The notes beneath the pieces are model-generated. The model saw nothing but the letters and a program-made list of their open reading frames with translations. It ran no database searches and was not told where the DNA came from. The translations under genes and the position numbers were made by a program. Of a stretch of DNA of 64,000 nucleotides, positions 17,717 to 26,613 are shown piece by piece. The DNA comes from Mesorhizobium sp. NZP2077 (GTDB taxonomy: Bacteria > Pseudomonadota > Alphaproteobacteria > Rhizobiales > Rhizobiaceae), in the NCBI RefSeq assembly GCF_013170805.1, contig NZ_CP051293.1, forward strand, positions 6,082,001 to 6,146,000, in the 5' to 3' direction. The first letter of the stretch is position 1, and each line of letters starts with the position of its first letter.

Positions 17717-18841
17717 ATGGACGTCTTCGACATCCTCGACCGTCTCGTCGCCTTTCCGTCGGTCGCAGGCAAGCCGAACGGCGATATCGCCGGCTGGATC
17801 GAGGCCTATCTCGCGGAACACGGAACCCGGGTCACCGTTCTTCCAGGGCCGGAAGGCGATCGTTCCAATCTGTTCGCCACGATCGGCCCCGCCAATGTCC
17901 CGGGCTACATCCTGTCCGGCCATATGGACGTTGTTCCCGCCAGCGAGCCGCAATGGCGTTCGAGCCCTTTTGCGCTGCGCAAGGAGGGCGAACGGCTCTA
18001 CGGACGTGGCACCACGGACATGAAGGGGTTTCTGGCGGCGGCGCTCGCGGCCGTGCCCACACTGGCGGGACTGCACCTCGCCAGGCCAATCCACTTCGCC
18101 TTCTCCTATGACGAGGAGGTGGGATGCCGCGGCGTGCCGCATTTGATCGCCCGCCTTCCCGAACTTTGCGCCAAGCCGCTCGGCGTCATCGTCGGCGAGC
18201 CGAGCGGCATGCGCGCCGTGCGCGGCCACAAGGGCAAGGCGGCCGCCCGCGTGATTGTCAACGGGCGCTCCGGCCATTCCTCGCGGCCCGATCTCGGCCT
18301 CAACGCCATCCACGCCATGGCCGCTGCGCTGAGCGCGGCCGTCGACGAGGCCGAACGGCTGACGCACGGTCCGTTCGACCCTGCCTTCGAGCCGCCCTAC
18401 TCCTCGCTGCAGGCGGGCGTGGTGGCGGGCGGACATCAGGTCAACATCATCCCCGACACCTGCACGCTGGACCTGGAGGCGCGCGCCATACCTGGCGTCG
18501 ACCCGGCGAGCCTGCTGGCGCCTGTAAGGGCGCGGGCAGAGGCCCTTGCGGCCGATGGATTTCGCATCGAGTGGAGGCCGATGAGCGCCTATCCGGCGAT
18601 GTCGCTGCCGCCGGACGCGCCGCTTGCGGGACTGCTGCACGCCTTGACTGGCGAAGCGCCGCTTGCCGCCGTCAGCTACGGTACGGAGGCCGGGCTTTAC
18701 CAGGCCGCCGGGTTCGATGCGATCATCTGCGGCCCTGGCGACATCGATCGGGCCCACAAGCCGGATGAGTACATTCTCACCAGCGAACTCGCCGCCTGCC
18801 AGCGAATGATCGAGGCGCTGGGCGCGCGCTGCGCGGCTTGA
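17717..18841 (+). CDS. ArgE-like M20 deacylase (acetylornithine deacetylase family)
   Basis: The 374-residue zinc amidohydrolase shows [14 protein letters not shown] (about 67-80, metal-binding His and catalytic Asp), [10 protein letters not shown] (bridging Asp) and [10 protein letters not shown] (catalytic Glu and metal-binding Glu). [11 protein letters not shown] and the late His metal ligand region (DRAHKPDEY) follow. The length and motifs fit ArgE rather than DapE or carboxypeptidases. ATG 17717 has GAGGG at the right spacing; the frame happens to stay open far upstream, antisense to the acetyltransferase, but that part is not coding. It should remove an N-acyl group from an amino acid made in this catabolic block. 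It is the first gene of a six-gene plus-strand run. Confidence 0.9.
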   Translation: MDVFDILDRLVAFPSVAGKPNGDIAGWIEAYLAEHGTRVTVLPGPEGDRSNLFATIGPANVPGYILSGHMDVVPASEPQWRSSPFALRKEGERLYGRGTTDMKGFLAAALAAVPTLAGLHLARPIHFAFSYDEEVGCRGVPHLIARLPELCAKPLGVIVGEPSGMRAVRGHKGKAAARVIVNGRSGHSSRPDLGLNAIHAMAAALSAAVDEAERLTHGPFDPAFEPPYSSLQAGVVAGGHQVNIIPDTCTLDLEARAIPGVDPASLLAPVRARAEALAADGFRIEWRPMSAYPAMSLPPDAPLAGLLHALTGEAPLAAVSYGTEAGLYQAAGFDAIICGPGDIDRAHKPDEYILTSELAACQRMIEALGARCAA

Positions 18842-18852
18842 AGGAAACCGGG

Positions 18853-19776
18853 ATGACATTCCTGTTCAATTCCGATGCGCGGCGCGGGGCGGTCTTCGCC
18901 GATGCCTTCGCGAGAGAACTGCCGGACGTCCCCTTTACGATGGATACCGCAACGGTCGATCCCGACGCTGTGCGTTACCTGATCAGCTGGACCGTGCCGG
19001 ATAACCTCGGCCGCTACAGGAACCTGGAAATCCTGTTTTCCATCGGCGCCGGCGTTGACCAGTTTCGCCTCGATGCGGTGCCTGCGAACGTGAAGATCGT
19101 GCGCATGATCGAGGGCGGTATCGTGCGCATGATGCAGGAATATGTGACGCTTGCCGTGCTCGCTCTCCACCGCAACCTGCCTGGATATCTGGCGCAGCAG
19201 CGCGCCGGCGAATGGGCCGATATCGAGCAGCCGCAGGCCGGGTCGCGCCGGCTCGGCGTGCTTGGCCTCGGACAGCTTGGCCAAGCCGTCCTCGACCGCC
19301 TGAAGCCTTTCGGCTTCCCGCTTGCAGGATGGAGCCGCTCGCCGCGGCAGATCGAGGGCGTGACCTGTCATCATGGCGAGCCCGGGCTGAACGAGATGCT
19401 CGCGGCCAGCGACATACTGATCTGCCTGCTGCCGCTAACCGAGGAGACGCGCGGGTTCCTCGATGCCGATCTTTTTGCGAAGCTGCCCAAGGGCGCGGCG
19501 CTCGTCCACACTGGCCGGGGGCCGCAGCTTGACCACGAAGCGCTTGTCGCCGCGCTCGACAGCGGCCATCTTTCTGCGGCGATGATCGACGTCACCGATC
19601 CCGAACCACTGCCAGCGGACCATCCGTTCTGGTCGCATCAAAAGATCATTCTGACCCCGCATGTCGCCAGCGTCACCCAGCCCGCCAGCGCCGCGCAGGC
19701 CGTTGTCGAAAACATCCGACGCCACCGCGCCGGTCTTGATCCCATCGGGCTCGTCGACCGGTCGCGCGGCTATTGA
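18853..19776 (+). CDS. D-2-hydroxyacid dehydrogenase (GhrA-like)
   Basis: The 307-residue protein has the NAD(P)-binding loop [17 protein letters not shown] (about 133-149), the catalytic Arg region HTGRGPQLD, an acidic D-x-x-x-PEPLP segment and the catalytic His in LTPHVASVT. These features and the lack of an N-terminal extension match glyoxylate/hydroxypyruvate reductase A-type enzymes. It reduces 2-oxo acids or oxidises D-2-hydroxy acids. AAGGA seven bases upstream supports ATG 18853, eleven bases after the deacylase stop, so they are cotranscribed. Confidence 0.88.
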   Translation: MTFLFNSDARRGAVFADAFARELPDVPFTMDTATVDPDAVRYLISWTVPDNLGRYRNLEILFSIGAGVDQFRLDAVPANVKIVRMIEGGIVRMMQEYVTLAVLALHRNLPGYLAQQRAGEWADIEQPQAGSRRLGVLGLGQLGQAVLDRLKPFGFPLAGWSRSPRQIEGVTCHHGEPGLNEMLAASDILICLLPLTEETRGFLDADLFAKLPKGAALVHTGRGPQLDHEALVAALDSGHLSAAMIDVTDPEPLPADHPFWSHQKIILTPHVASVTQPASAAQAVVENIRRHRAGLDPIGLVDRSRGY

Positions 19777-19784
19777 AGTCCAAC

Positions 19785-20153
19785 ATGAAAGGCCATCCCT
19801 TGTCCCTGCTCAAAACCGTCGATACCAGCCCCGCCTTCCAGCCGCGCGAATCCGGGGCGCTGCCCGAACGGCTGATTTCCGGCAACCCCGCCTTCAAGAC
19901 CTGGGCGCAGGATGTCGCTAAGGACGACCTCGTCCATACCGGCGTCTGGGAGGCGACACCTGGGGAAACGCGCTCGATCAAGGGCGAGACGTTCGAGTTC
20001 TGCCACATCCTCTCGGGCGTGATCGAAATCACGCCCGACGGCGGCGAGCCGGTGACCTACCGCGCCGGCGACAGCTTCGTGATGAAACCTGGCTTCACCG
20101 GGATTTGGAAAACCATCGAAACGGTCCGCAAGATCTACGTAACCGTAGGGTGA
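19785..20153 (+). CDS. cupin-domain protein (DUF861-like)
   Basis: The 122-residue single-domain cupin has VHTGVWEATPGETRSIKGE followed by EFCHILSGVIEITPDGG, AGDSFVMKPGFTGIWKTIE and the end RKIYVTV. The Glu/His pattern in the first cupin motif and the PGFTGIW motif are as in the DUF861/EutQ-like group. A catalytic, binding or stabilising role in small-molecule metabolism is likely. It begins nine bases after the dehydrogenase stop. Motif 1 retains Glu and one His, so metal binding is plausible but not certain. Confidence 0.85.
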   Translation: MKGHPLSLLKTVDTSPAFQPRESGALPERLISGNPAFKTWAQDVAKDDLVHTGVWEATPGETRSIKGETFEFCHILSGVIEITPDGGEPVTYRAGDSFVMKPGFTGIWKTIETVRKIYVTVG

Positions 20154-20300
20154 CGGGAGCGCGGAGGCGCCGGCCTCTGCAACAGATTTTGCCGTCTGTC
20201 ATCGCCGGCACACAACAATCATCCGCGACCGATCGTCGAACGGTGCATGCTGCGCCAAAGCCCGCGCTAGGCTCCTGCAGAATATTCAAGAGTGGGTGCC

Positions 20301-21764
20301 ATGGGCCTGAGCTTCGACCCCGATACCGTCTCCGTTCCCGTCGGCCACTTCATCGGCGGGGAGCTGATCGCGGCCGAGGGTGCGATCGAGATGCGCCGAC
20401 CGTCGGACGGCAAGGCATATGCCGCCTGCCCCGTGGCTGGTGTCGATATGGTCGACCGTGCCGTGGAAAGCGCCAAGGCGGCGCTGAAGGCCAGCAACTG
20501 GGGCGGTGTTCGGCCGCGCGAGCGCACAAGGGCACTCCAGGCCTGGGCCGACCTGATCGAAGCGGGGGCCGAAACGCTGGCCAGGATCGAGGCGCTGTCC
20601 TCCACCCGGCCAGTCGGCCAGCTCGTTGCCGGCGACATCGCCGTCACCGCCGAGCAGATCCGCTTCTTTGCCGAATTCGCCGACAAGGAAGGCAGCGAGC
20701 TCGTGCCGACCGACGACGCCACTCTCGGCATGATCATGAGCGAGCCCTACGGTGTGGCCGGCGCGATCACGCCCTGGAATTTTCCGATCTCGATGGCCGG
20801 ATGGAAGCTCGGCCCGGCATTGGCCGCTGGCAATGCGGTGGTGCTGAAGCCGTCGGAAATGACGCCCTTTTCGGCAGTCTATATGGCGCAACTCGCCGTC
20901 AAAGCGGGCCTGCCGGCAGGGCTCATAAACGTGGTGCTGGGAGACGGTCCGACGACTGGCCCGGCACTGACCGGCCACCCCGAGATCGCCAAGGTCAGCT
21001 TCACCGGCTCAACCCGCGCCGGTTCGGCCATCATGGAGAATATCGCCCGCACCGGCGTCAAGCCGATGACGCTGGAACTTGGCGGCAAGAGCCCGCAGAT
21101 CGTCTTTGCTGATGCCGATCTGGACAAGGCGGCGACCGCAATCGCTGGCAGCGTCACCTTCAATGCCGGCCAGGCTTGCGTCGCAGGCACGCGCCTGATC
21201 GTCGAAAAGAGCGTGGCCGACAGGCTGACGGCCGCTATCCTGCAACGAATGAAGATGGTGCGGCCGGGCCCGACCTGGGACGAGGCGACGCAATATTCGC
21301 CAATCATCTCAGAGCGGCAGCGGGCGCGTGTCGACAGCATCGTGCGGGCCGCGATCGACGCCGGCGGCAAATGCCTGACTGGCGGCGGCGTCATGGACAG
21401 CCCCGGCTATTTCTACGAGCCGACGCTGATCGCCGATGTCGACCAGGCCAATCCGGCGATCGTCGAGGAAATCTTCGGCCCGGTCCTGACCGTCCAGACC
21501 TTCGAGACAGAGGAAGAGGCGCTGGCGCTGTCCACCCATCCAACCTACGGGCTGGCGTCCGGCCTGTTCACCACCGACCTGTCCCGCACCATACGCTTCG
21601 CGCGCAAGCTCGAAGCGGGCACTGTCTGGGTCAACCGCTACAGCCGCTCGCGCGACCATATCCTGCCGACCGGCGGCTACAAGCGCTCCGGCATCGGCAA
21701 GGATCTCGGCCGCGAGGCCTATCTCGCCAACCGCAGGACCAAGAGCGTCCTGATCAGCCTCTAG
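20301..21764 (+). CDS. NAD(P)-dependent aldehyde dehydrogenase
   Basis: The 487-residue enzyme has the family core: PWNFPISMAGWKLGPALAAG, the cofactor loop FTGSTRAGSAI, the general base in LELGGKSPQI (about 257) and the catalytic Cys in NAGQACVAGTR (about 290). EEIFGPVLTVQTF and the end KRSGIGKDLGREA are also typical. It oxidises an amino- or acyl-aldehyde to the acid; it is close to betaine/aminobutyraldehyde dehydrogenases but the substrate is not fixed by sequence. A 147-bp gap separates it from the cupin gene, so a second promoter is possible. ATG 20301 is preferred to GTG 20292. Confidence 0.92.
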   Translation: MGLSFDPDTVSVPVGHFIGGELIAAEGAIEMRRPSDGKAYAACPVAGVDMVDRAVESAKAALKASNWGGVRPRERTRALQAWADLIEAGAETLARIEALSSTRPVGQLVAGDIAVTAEQIRFFAEFADKEGSELVPTDDATLGMIMSEPYGVAGAITPWNFPISMAGWKLGPALAAGNAVVLKPSEMTPFSAVYMAQLAVKAGLPAGLINVVLGDGPTTGPALTGHPEIAKVSFTGSTRAGSAIMENIARTGVKPMTLELGGKSPQIVFADADLDKAATAIAGSVTFNAGQACVAGTRLIVEKSVADRLTAAILQRMKMVRPGPTWDEATQYSPIISERQRARVDSIVRAAIDAGGKCLTGGGVMDSPGYFYEPTLIADVDQANPAIVEEIFGPVLTVQTFETEEEALALSTHPTYGLASGLFTTDLSRTIRFARKLEAGTVWVNRYSRSRDHILPTGGYKRSGIGKDLGREAYLANRRTKSVLISL

Positions 21765-21768
21765 AGAG

Positions 21769-22818
21769 ATGCCGATGAAATCCTATTCGATCGCCCTGAT
21801 CCCAGGTGACGGCATCGGCAGCGATGTGACCGCCGCCGCCTGGACGGTGCTGGAGACCGCAGCCAAACATGCCGGCTTTGCCTTGACCGGAACCCAGTTC
21901 CCCTGGTCCTGCAAATTCTACAAGGATACCGGTCGTATGATGCCCGAGGACGGCATCGAGACCTTGCGCGACTTCGATGCCATCCTTCTCGGCGCGGTCG
22001 GCTGGCCGGCCGAGGTGCCGGATTCCGTTTCGCTGCACGGGCTGCTGCTGCCGATCCGCAAGGCGTTTGTGCAATATGCCAACATCCGGCCGCACCGCCT
22101 GCTGCCGGGCGTGACAGGCCCGCTGCGGGCGGAAGGTTTCGACATATTGTGCATCCGCGAGAACACCGAAGGCGAATATTCCGGCGCCGGCGGGCGCGTG
22201 CATCAAGGCACGCTGGACGAGGTCGCTGTCGAGACCTCGATCTTCACCCGCGCCGGCGTCGAGCGCATCCTGCGCTTCGGCTTCGAGCAGGCGCGGTTGC
22301 GGCGCGGTAAGCTCGCCTCCGTCACCAAGTCCAACGCGCAGAAATACTCGATGGTGTTCTGGGACGAGATCGCGCGAAAGCTGGCGGCGGATTATCCGGA
22401 CGTTGAAGTGACCAGCTATCATGTCGATGCACTCGCGGCGCGCATGATCATGGCGCCCGAGAGCCTCGACGTGGTCGTCGCCTCCAACCTGTTCGGCGAT
22501 ATCCTCACTGACATCGGCGCGGCGATCCAGGGTGGTCTCGGTTACGCCGCCTCAGCCAACATCAATCCCGGCCGCTCGGCGCCATCCATGTTCGAGCCGG
22601 TGCACGGCTCGGCGCCCGACATCGCGCATCTGGGCATCGCCAATCCAATCGCCGCCATCTGGTCCGGCGCCATGATGCTCGAACATCTCGGCGAAAAGGC
22701 TGCGGCCGACCGCGTTATGCAGGCGGTCGAAGCCACCACCGCCAGCGGCATAGGCACCATTGCCGGCAAGGACCGGACGGAGGCCATCACCGCCGCAATC
22801 GTTGCGGCGCTCACCTGA
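21769..22818 (+). CDS. tartrate/D-malate-type decarboxylating dehydrogenase
   Basis: The 349-residue enzyme belongs to the isocitrate/isopropylmalate dehydrogenase fold: ALIPGDGIGSDV at the N-terminus, IRPHRLLPG, RENTEGEYSGAGGR, the Lys-containing SVTKSNAQKYSM, LFGDILTDIGAAIQGGLGYA and MFEPVHGSAPDIA. The RENTEGEYSG.GGR pattern and length match tartrate dehydrogenase/D-malate dehydrogenase rather than LeuB or Icd. It catalyses NAD-linked oxidative decarboxylation of a D-2-hydroxy acid. The first ATG is five bases after the preceding stop; a second in-frame ATG at 21775 has better spacing from AGAGAG and may be the true start. Confidence 0.88.
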   Translation: MPMKSYSIALIPGDGIGSDVTAAAWTVLETAAKHAGFALTGTQFPWSCKFYKDTGRMMPEDGIETLRDFDAILLGAVGWPAEVPDSVSLHGLLLPIRKAFVQYANIRPHRLLPGVTGPLRAEGFDILCIRENTEGEYSGAGGRVHQGTLDEVAVETSIFTRAGVERILRFGFEQARLRRGKLASVTKSNAQKYSMVFWDEIARKLAADYPDVEVTSYHVDALAARMIMAPESLDVVVASNLFGDILTDIGAAIQGGLGYAASANINPGRSAPSMFEPVHGSAPDIAHLGIANPIAAIWSGAMMLEHLGEKAAADRVMQAVEATTASGIGTIAGKDRTEAITAAIVAALT

Positions 22819-22835
22819 TTGCAAGGTCGTTTTCG

Positions 22836-24296
22836 ATGAAAAACCTGAAAGACAAAAAACTCTTCCGCGAAGCCGGCCTGATCGGCGGTGAATGGGTCGC
22901 CGCCGGCTCCGGTAGGACAGTCGACGTCGTCGATCCGGCGACGCAGGCTGCCATCGGCTCGGTGCCCGACATGGCTGGTTCGGAGACCCGTGCGGCCATA
23001 GACGCCGCCGCGTCCGCCTATGGCGACTGGAAGAAGAAAACCAACGCCGAGCGCGCCGGCCTCCTAGAGGCATGGCATGGCCTGATGCTGGCGCATCTGG
23101 ACGATCTCGCGCTGATCCTGACGACCGAACAGGGCAAGCCGCTGGACGAGGCCAGGGGCGAAATTCGCTACGGCGCTTCCTTCGTCAAATGGTTTGCCGA
23201 GGAGGCACGCCGCATCAACGGCCACACCATCCCCTCGCCCACGCCTGACCGCCGTATTGTCGTTTTGAAGGAGCCGGTCGGGGTATGCGGCATCATCACG
23301 CCGTGGAACTTCCCCAACGCGATGATCACCCGCAAGGTCGCGCCGGCATTGGCCGCCGGCTGCACGGTTGTGATCAAGCCATCCGAGTTCACGCCCTATT
23401 CGGCGCTGGCGCTGGGCGTGCTTGCCGAACGCGCCGGCATCCCCGCCGGCGTCATCAACATCGTCACCGGCATGCCCACGGAGATCGGCAACGAGATCAT
23501 GGCGAACGAGGCCGTTCGCAAGATCTCCTTCACCGGCTCGACGCGGGTCGGCTCGCTGCTAATGCGCGGCGCGGCCGACAGCGTGAAGCGGCTGAGCCTC
23601 GAACTCGGCGGCAATGCCCCCTTCATCGTCTTCGACGACGCCGATCTCGATCTCGCCATCGAGGGTGCGCTGGTCTCCAAGTTCCGCAATGGCGGCCAGA
23701 CCTGCGTCTGCGCCAATCGCATCCTCGTCCAGGCCGGTGTCTACGAAACCTTCGCTGCGAAGCTTTCCGCCCGCGTCAACGCCATGACGGTGGGACCCGG
23801 CACACAGCCCGGCGTCGCCATCGGCCCGATGATCAACATGGCGGCGGTCGAAAAGATAAACCGCCATGTCGAGGACGCGCTTGCCAAGGGTGCCGCGATC
23901 ATCACCGAGAAGCCGGGTTTGCCCGACGGTCCTCAGTATGTCGCGCCGCTGGTGCTGACCGGCGCTACAAAAGAGATGCAGCTTGCCGATGAGGAAACGT
24001 TCGGCCCGGTCGCGCCGCTTTTCCGTTTCGAGACGGAAGAGGAAGCGATCGCGCTGGCCAATGGCACGCCTTACGGGCTTGCTTCCTACTTCTACACCGA
24101 AAACCTGAGACGCGCCTGGCGCGTCGGCGAGGCGCTGGAGTTCGGCATGGTGGGCTTGAACACCGGCTCGGTCTCGATCGAGGTCGCCCCCTTCGGCGGC
24201 GTCAAGCTGTCCGGCCTCGGGCGAGAGGGCGCGCAGGCCGGCATAGAGGAATATCTCGAGATGAAAACGTTCCACATGGGAATAGGCAGTAGGTAA
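22836..24296 (+). CDS. gabD: succinate-semialdehyde dehydrogenase family (GabD-like)
   Basis: The 486-residue aldehyde dehydrogenase starts with LFREAGLIGGEWVAAGSG, typical of GabD. It shows IITPWNFPNAMITRKVAPAL, FTGSTRVGSLLM, the base in LELGGNAPFIVF (about 255), the catalytic Cys in NGGQTCVCANR (about 287, with the second nearby Cys seen in GabD) and PFGGVKLSGLGREG. It would convert a C4-C5 semialdehyde to the dicarboxylate for the TCA cycle. It follows the previous gene by 17 bases, closes the plus-strand run and faces the convergent flavoprotein gene. Confidence 0.92.
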   Translation: MKNLKDKKLFREAGLIGGEWVAAGSGRTVDVVDPATQAAIGSVPDMAGSETRAAIDAAASAYGDWKKKTNAERAGLLEAWHGLMLAHLDDLALILTTEQGKPLDEARGEIRYGASFVKWFAEEARRINGHTIPSPTPDRRIVVLKEPVGVCGIITPWNFPNAMITRKVAPALAAGCTVVIKPSEFTPYSALALGVLAERAGIPAGVINIVTGMPTEIGNEIMANEAVRKISFTGSTRVGSLLMRGAADSVKRLSLELGGNAPFIVFDDADLDLAIEGALVSKFRNGGQTCVCANRILVQAGVYETFAAKLSARVNAMTVGPGTQPGVAIGPMINMAAVEKINRHVEDALAKGAAIITEKPGLPDGPQYVAPLVLTGATKEMQLADEETFGPVAPLFRFETEEEAIALANGTPYGLASYFYTENLRRAWRVGEALEFGMVGLNTGSVSIEVAPFGGVKLSGLGREGAQAGIEEYLEMKTFHMGIGSR

Positions 24297-24335
24297 TAGG
24301 CAGTAGGGAATTGGGAGACACCGCCCTACTGCCTA
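24281..24335. repeat. short tandem and inverted repeat between convergent genes
   Basis: AATAGGCAGTAGG occurs twice (24281-24293 and 24295-24307), and TAGGCAGTAGGG (24297-24308) forms a perfect 12-bp inverted repeat with CCCTACTGCCTA (24324-24335). It overlaps the last codons of the upstream gene and the last codon of the convergent one. It may serve as a bidirectional terminator, although no T-run is present; the tandem part suggests replication slippage. Confidence 0.7.
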
Positions 24336-25613
24336 CCTCACCCGATCGAGCGCCTTGTAGTAGAGGCCGACCATCGGCAGGAACCAGGGCTTGCCGGAGT
24401 AACCGGGAATGGACGGCCACTCGAGCCCCTTCAGCGGATTGCGGTCCTCGCGGCCGAGCATGGCATCGGCCAGGATCATGCCGAGATGGGTGGAAAGCTG
24501 CGCGCCGTGGCCGGAATAGCCCATCGCGAACCAGACACCGTCATGGTAACCGGCGCGTGGGAAGCGGTCCTTGGTCATGTCGACCAGCCCGCCCCAGCAA
24601 TAGTCGATCTCGACCTTGGCGAGTTGCGGAAAGATCGCGGCAAGGCCTGCCCGCAATATCTCTCCGCTCCTGGCGTCGGAGCGCTGGTCCGATGTCGCCG
24701 AAAAGCGTGCGCGGCCGCCGAAGATCAGCCGCCTGTCAGGCGACAGCCGGAAGTAGTTGCCGATGTTCATTGAGGTCACGCATGTCCGGTTGCCCGGCAT
24801 GGTCGCCGCGATTTCGGCGTCGCTCAAAGGCCGCGTGGCGATGATGAAGCTGCCGACCGAGATGATCCGGCGGCGGAAGTAGCCGAAGTCGGGCGTGGTG
24901 TAGGCGCCGGTCGCCACCAACACATTGTCGGCGCTAATCCTGCCACGCGAGGTGGTCAGCGCGTGCCTGCCGCCGGTCTGCTTGCGGTCGGTGACCGCCG
25001 CGTTCTCGTGGACGACGGCGCCGTGGCGGGCGGCTGCAGCGGCGAGACCCGCCACATAGCGGCCCATATGCATCATGGCGCTCTTCTTCGACAGCATCGC
25101 GCCGTGGAAGGGCGAGCCGATCTCGGATTTGAGATCGGAAGCCGACAACAGCGCCGTGTCCGGATCCACCTCGGCATGGAGGGCTTCGAAGTTGCGGGCG
25201 ATCGCATCAAAATGCTGCGGCTTGGAGGCGAGCTTCAGCTTGCCGGCGCGGCGGAAGTTGCAGTCGATGCCTTCCTCCGCGACCAGCGCCTCGATGGTGT
25301 CGACGGAATCGTCCAGCGCCCGGTAGAGGGCGATGGCGCGGTCCTTGCCGAGCTCCGCCTTGGCGGCGAGATAGCCGTGGGCGAGGCCGTTGTTGAGGTG
25401 CCCGCCATTGCGGCCGGATGCGCCCCAGCCCACACGTTCCGCCTCCAGCACGACCACTTTCGCACCTGCCTTCGCCAGCTGGCGCGCGGCGGCGAGACCC
25501 GTGAAGCCGCCGCCGATGACGGCGGCATCGTAGTGCCCCTCGACCGGGCCTTGCGCCGCGCCGGAAAAGACCGGGGCCGTGTCGTGCCAGTAGGAGACGA
25601 ACTTCATTGGCAA
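24333..25613 (-). CDS. FAD-dependent amine oxidoreductase (DAO family, PuuB/OrdL-like)
   Basis: The 426-residue flavoprotein has the FAD-binding fingerprint VIGGGFTGLAAARQLAKAG (about 34-52) and the GWGASGRNGGHLN motif typical of gamma-glutamylputrescine oxidase PuuB and related amine oxidases. The C-terminal motif GVWFAMGYSGHGAQLSTHLG follows. It oxidises a primary or secondary amine, producing an aldehyde and peroxide or reduced acceptor. With the aldehyde dehydrogenases, aminotransferase and SSADH it fits a PuuBCE/GabD-like amine degradation sequence. It is cotranscribed with the HAD gene upstream (11-bp gap). Confidence 0.9.
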   Translation of the reverse strand: MPMKFVSYWHDTAPVFSGAAQGPVEGHYDAAVIGGGFTGLAAARQLAKAGAKVVVLEAERVGWGASGRNGGHLNNGLAHGYLAAKAELGKDRAIALYRALDDSVDTIEALVAEEGIDCNFRRAGKLKLASKPQHFDAIARNFEALHAEVDPDTALLSASDLKSEIGSPFHGAMLSKKSAMMHMGRYVAGLAAAAARHGAVVHENAAVTDRKQTGGRHALTTSRGRISADNVLVATGAYTTPDFGYFRRRIISVGSFIIATRPLSDAEIAATMPGNRTCVTSMNIGNYFRLSPDRRLIFGGRARFSATSDQRSDARSGEILRAGLAAIFPQLAKVEIDYCWGGLVDMTKDRFPRAGYHDGVWFAMGYSGHGAQLSTHLGMILADAMLGREDRNPLKGLEWPSIPGYSGKPWFLPMVGLYYKALDRVR

Positions 25614-25624
25614 TCCGCCTATTT

Positions 25625-26293
25625 CTAAAGACCGACCACGCCTGGAAGGCCCGAAATGTCCGATATTTCGACATAGCCGTAGTACGGGTTGGCCGGTTCG
25701 TGGCCGCGATTGACCCAGACCTTGTTCTTGATGCCGAGATCATGTGCCGACATCAGGTCGTAGCGGAAAGAAGACGAGCAGTGAAGAACGTCCTCCGGGC
25801 CGCAGCCCAGCCTGTCGAACATGTATTCGAAGGCCTTGAAACGGGGCTTGTAGGCCTGCGCCTGCTCAGCCGTGTAGACGGCATGGAATGGCGCGCCGAG
25901 CTTCTCGACATTGGAGATGATCTGCGCGTTCATGGCGTTGGACAGGATGACCAGCGGAATTTCCTTAGCGACCTTCGCCAGGCCGGCCGGAACGTCGGCG
26001 TGGGGACCCCAGGTCGGGACACGCTCGTAGACCATCCTGGCGTCGTCGGCGCTGAAGGCGACACCATTGCGCTTGCAGGTGCGCTCGAGCGCATTGTGGA
26101 CGACGTCGGCATAGGGCTTCCAGTCGCCCATGATCTCGTCAAGTCGATAGGCCGCGAAGTTCTTGATGAACTCCTGCATGCGCGGCTCGTCGAGCTGGCT
26201 GCCATAGAGATCGCGCGCAGCTTCCGCCATCTGAAAAAAGGTCAACGTGCCGTAGCAGTCGAAGGTGATGTATTTGGGCCTGAAAGAAGCCAT
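25625..26293 (-). CDS. haloacid dehalogenase-type HAD hydrolase
   Basis: The 222-residue protein has HAD motif I as ITFDCYGTLT: the nucleophile Asp is followed by C-Y, lacking the second Asp of HAD phosphatases, as in L-2-haloacid dehalogenases. Motif II is VILSNAMN, motif III uses the Lys in AYKPRFKAFEYMF, and motif IV is HCSSSFRYDLMSAHDLG. The dehalogenase active-site Arg after motif I is not obvious, so the activity is uncertain. GGAG upstream of ATG 26293 supports the start. A second HAD of the same type lies at 29081-29803 in the same cluster. Confidence 0.85.
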   Translation of the reverse strand: MASFRPKYITFDCYGTLTFFQMAEAARDLYGSQLDEPRMQEFIKNFAAYRLDEIMGDWKPYADVVHNALERTCKRNGVAFSADDARMVYERVPTWGPHADVPAGLAKVAKEIPLVILSNAMNAQIISNVEKLGAPFHAVYTAEQAQAYKPRFKAFEYMFDRLGCGPEDVLHCSSSFRYDLMSAHDLGIKNKVWVNRGHEPANPYYGYVEISDISGLPGVVGL

Positions 26294-26613
26294 GTCCGTC
26301 GATCTCCGGTGGAAAGCACATCCGCGTGGGATGTTTTTCATCATAGGACGGCAGGCAGCGACCCACCTGACCGAAATCGCCTTCCTGAAAGCAGAAAGTT
26401 CCGTATCCGCCATCCGGTTTGGCACGCTGTAGCATTCGATGTGCCGATCGCGGCGCCGCTATCGGCGTGAAACGCATCCGCCGCGGACGATGCCAGCACA
26501 AGATGCGGCGCACCGCTTGCGCTACGGCGAAAGATACCGCCGAAGCCAATGCCTTCAGATGATCTGCGGCGCGCCGATGGCCGAGACTTGGGCACTAGAC
26601 GGAAGGATGCCTC
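26294..26613. promoter_or_regulatory. divergent promoter region
   Basis: This 320-bp region separates the minus-strand HAD/flavoprotein pair from the plus-strand acetyltransferase/aminotransferase pair and must hold both promoters. I see no well-defined palindrome or -35/-10 pair to single out. Confidence 0.4.
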
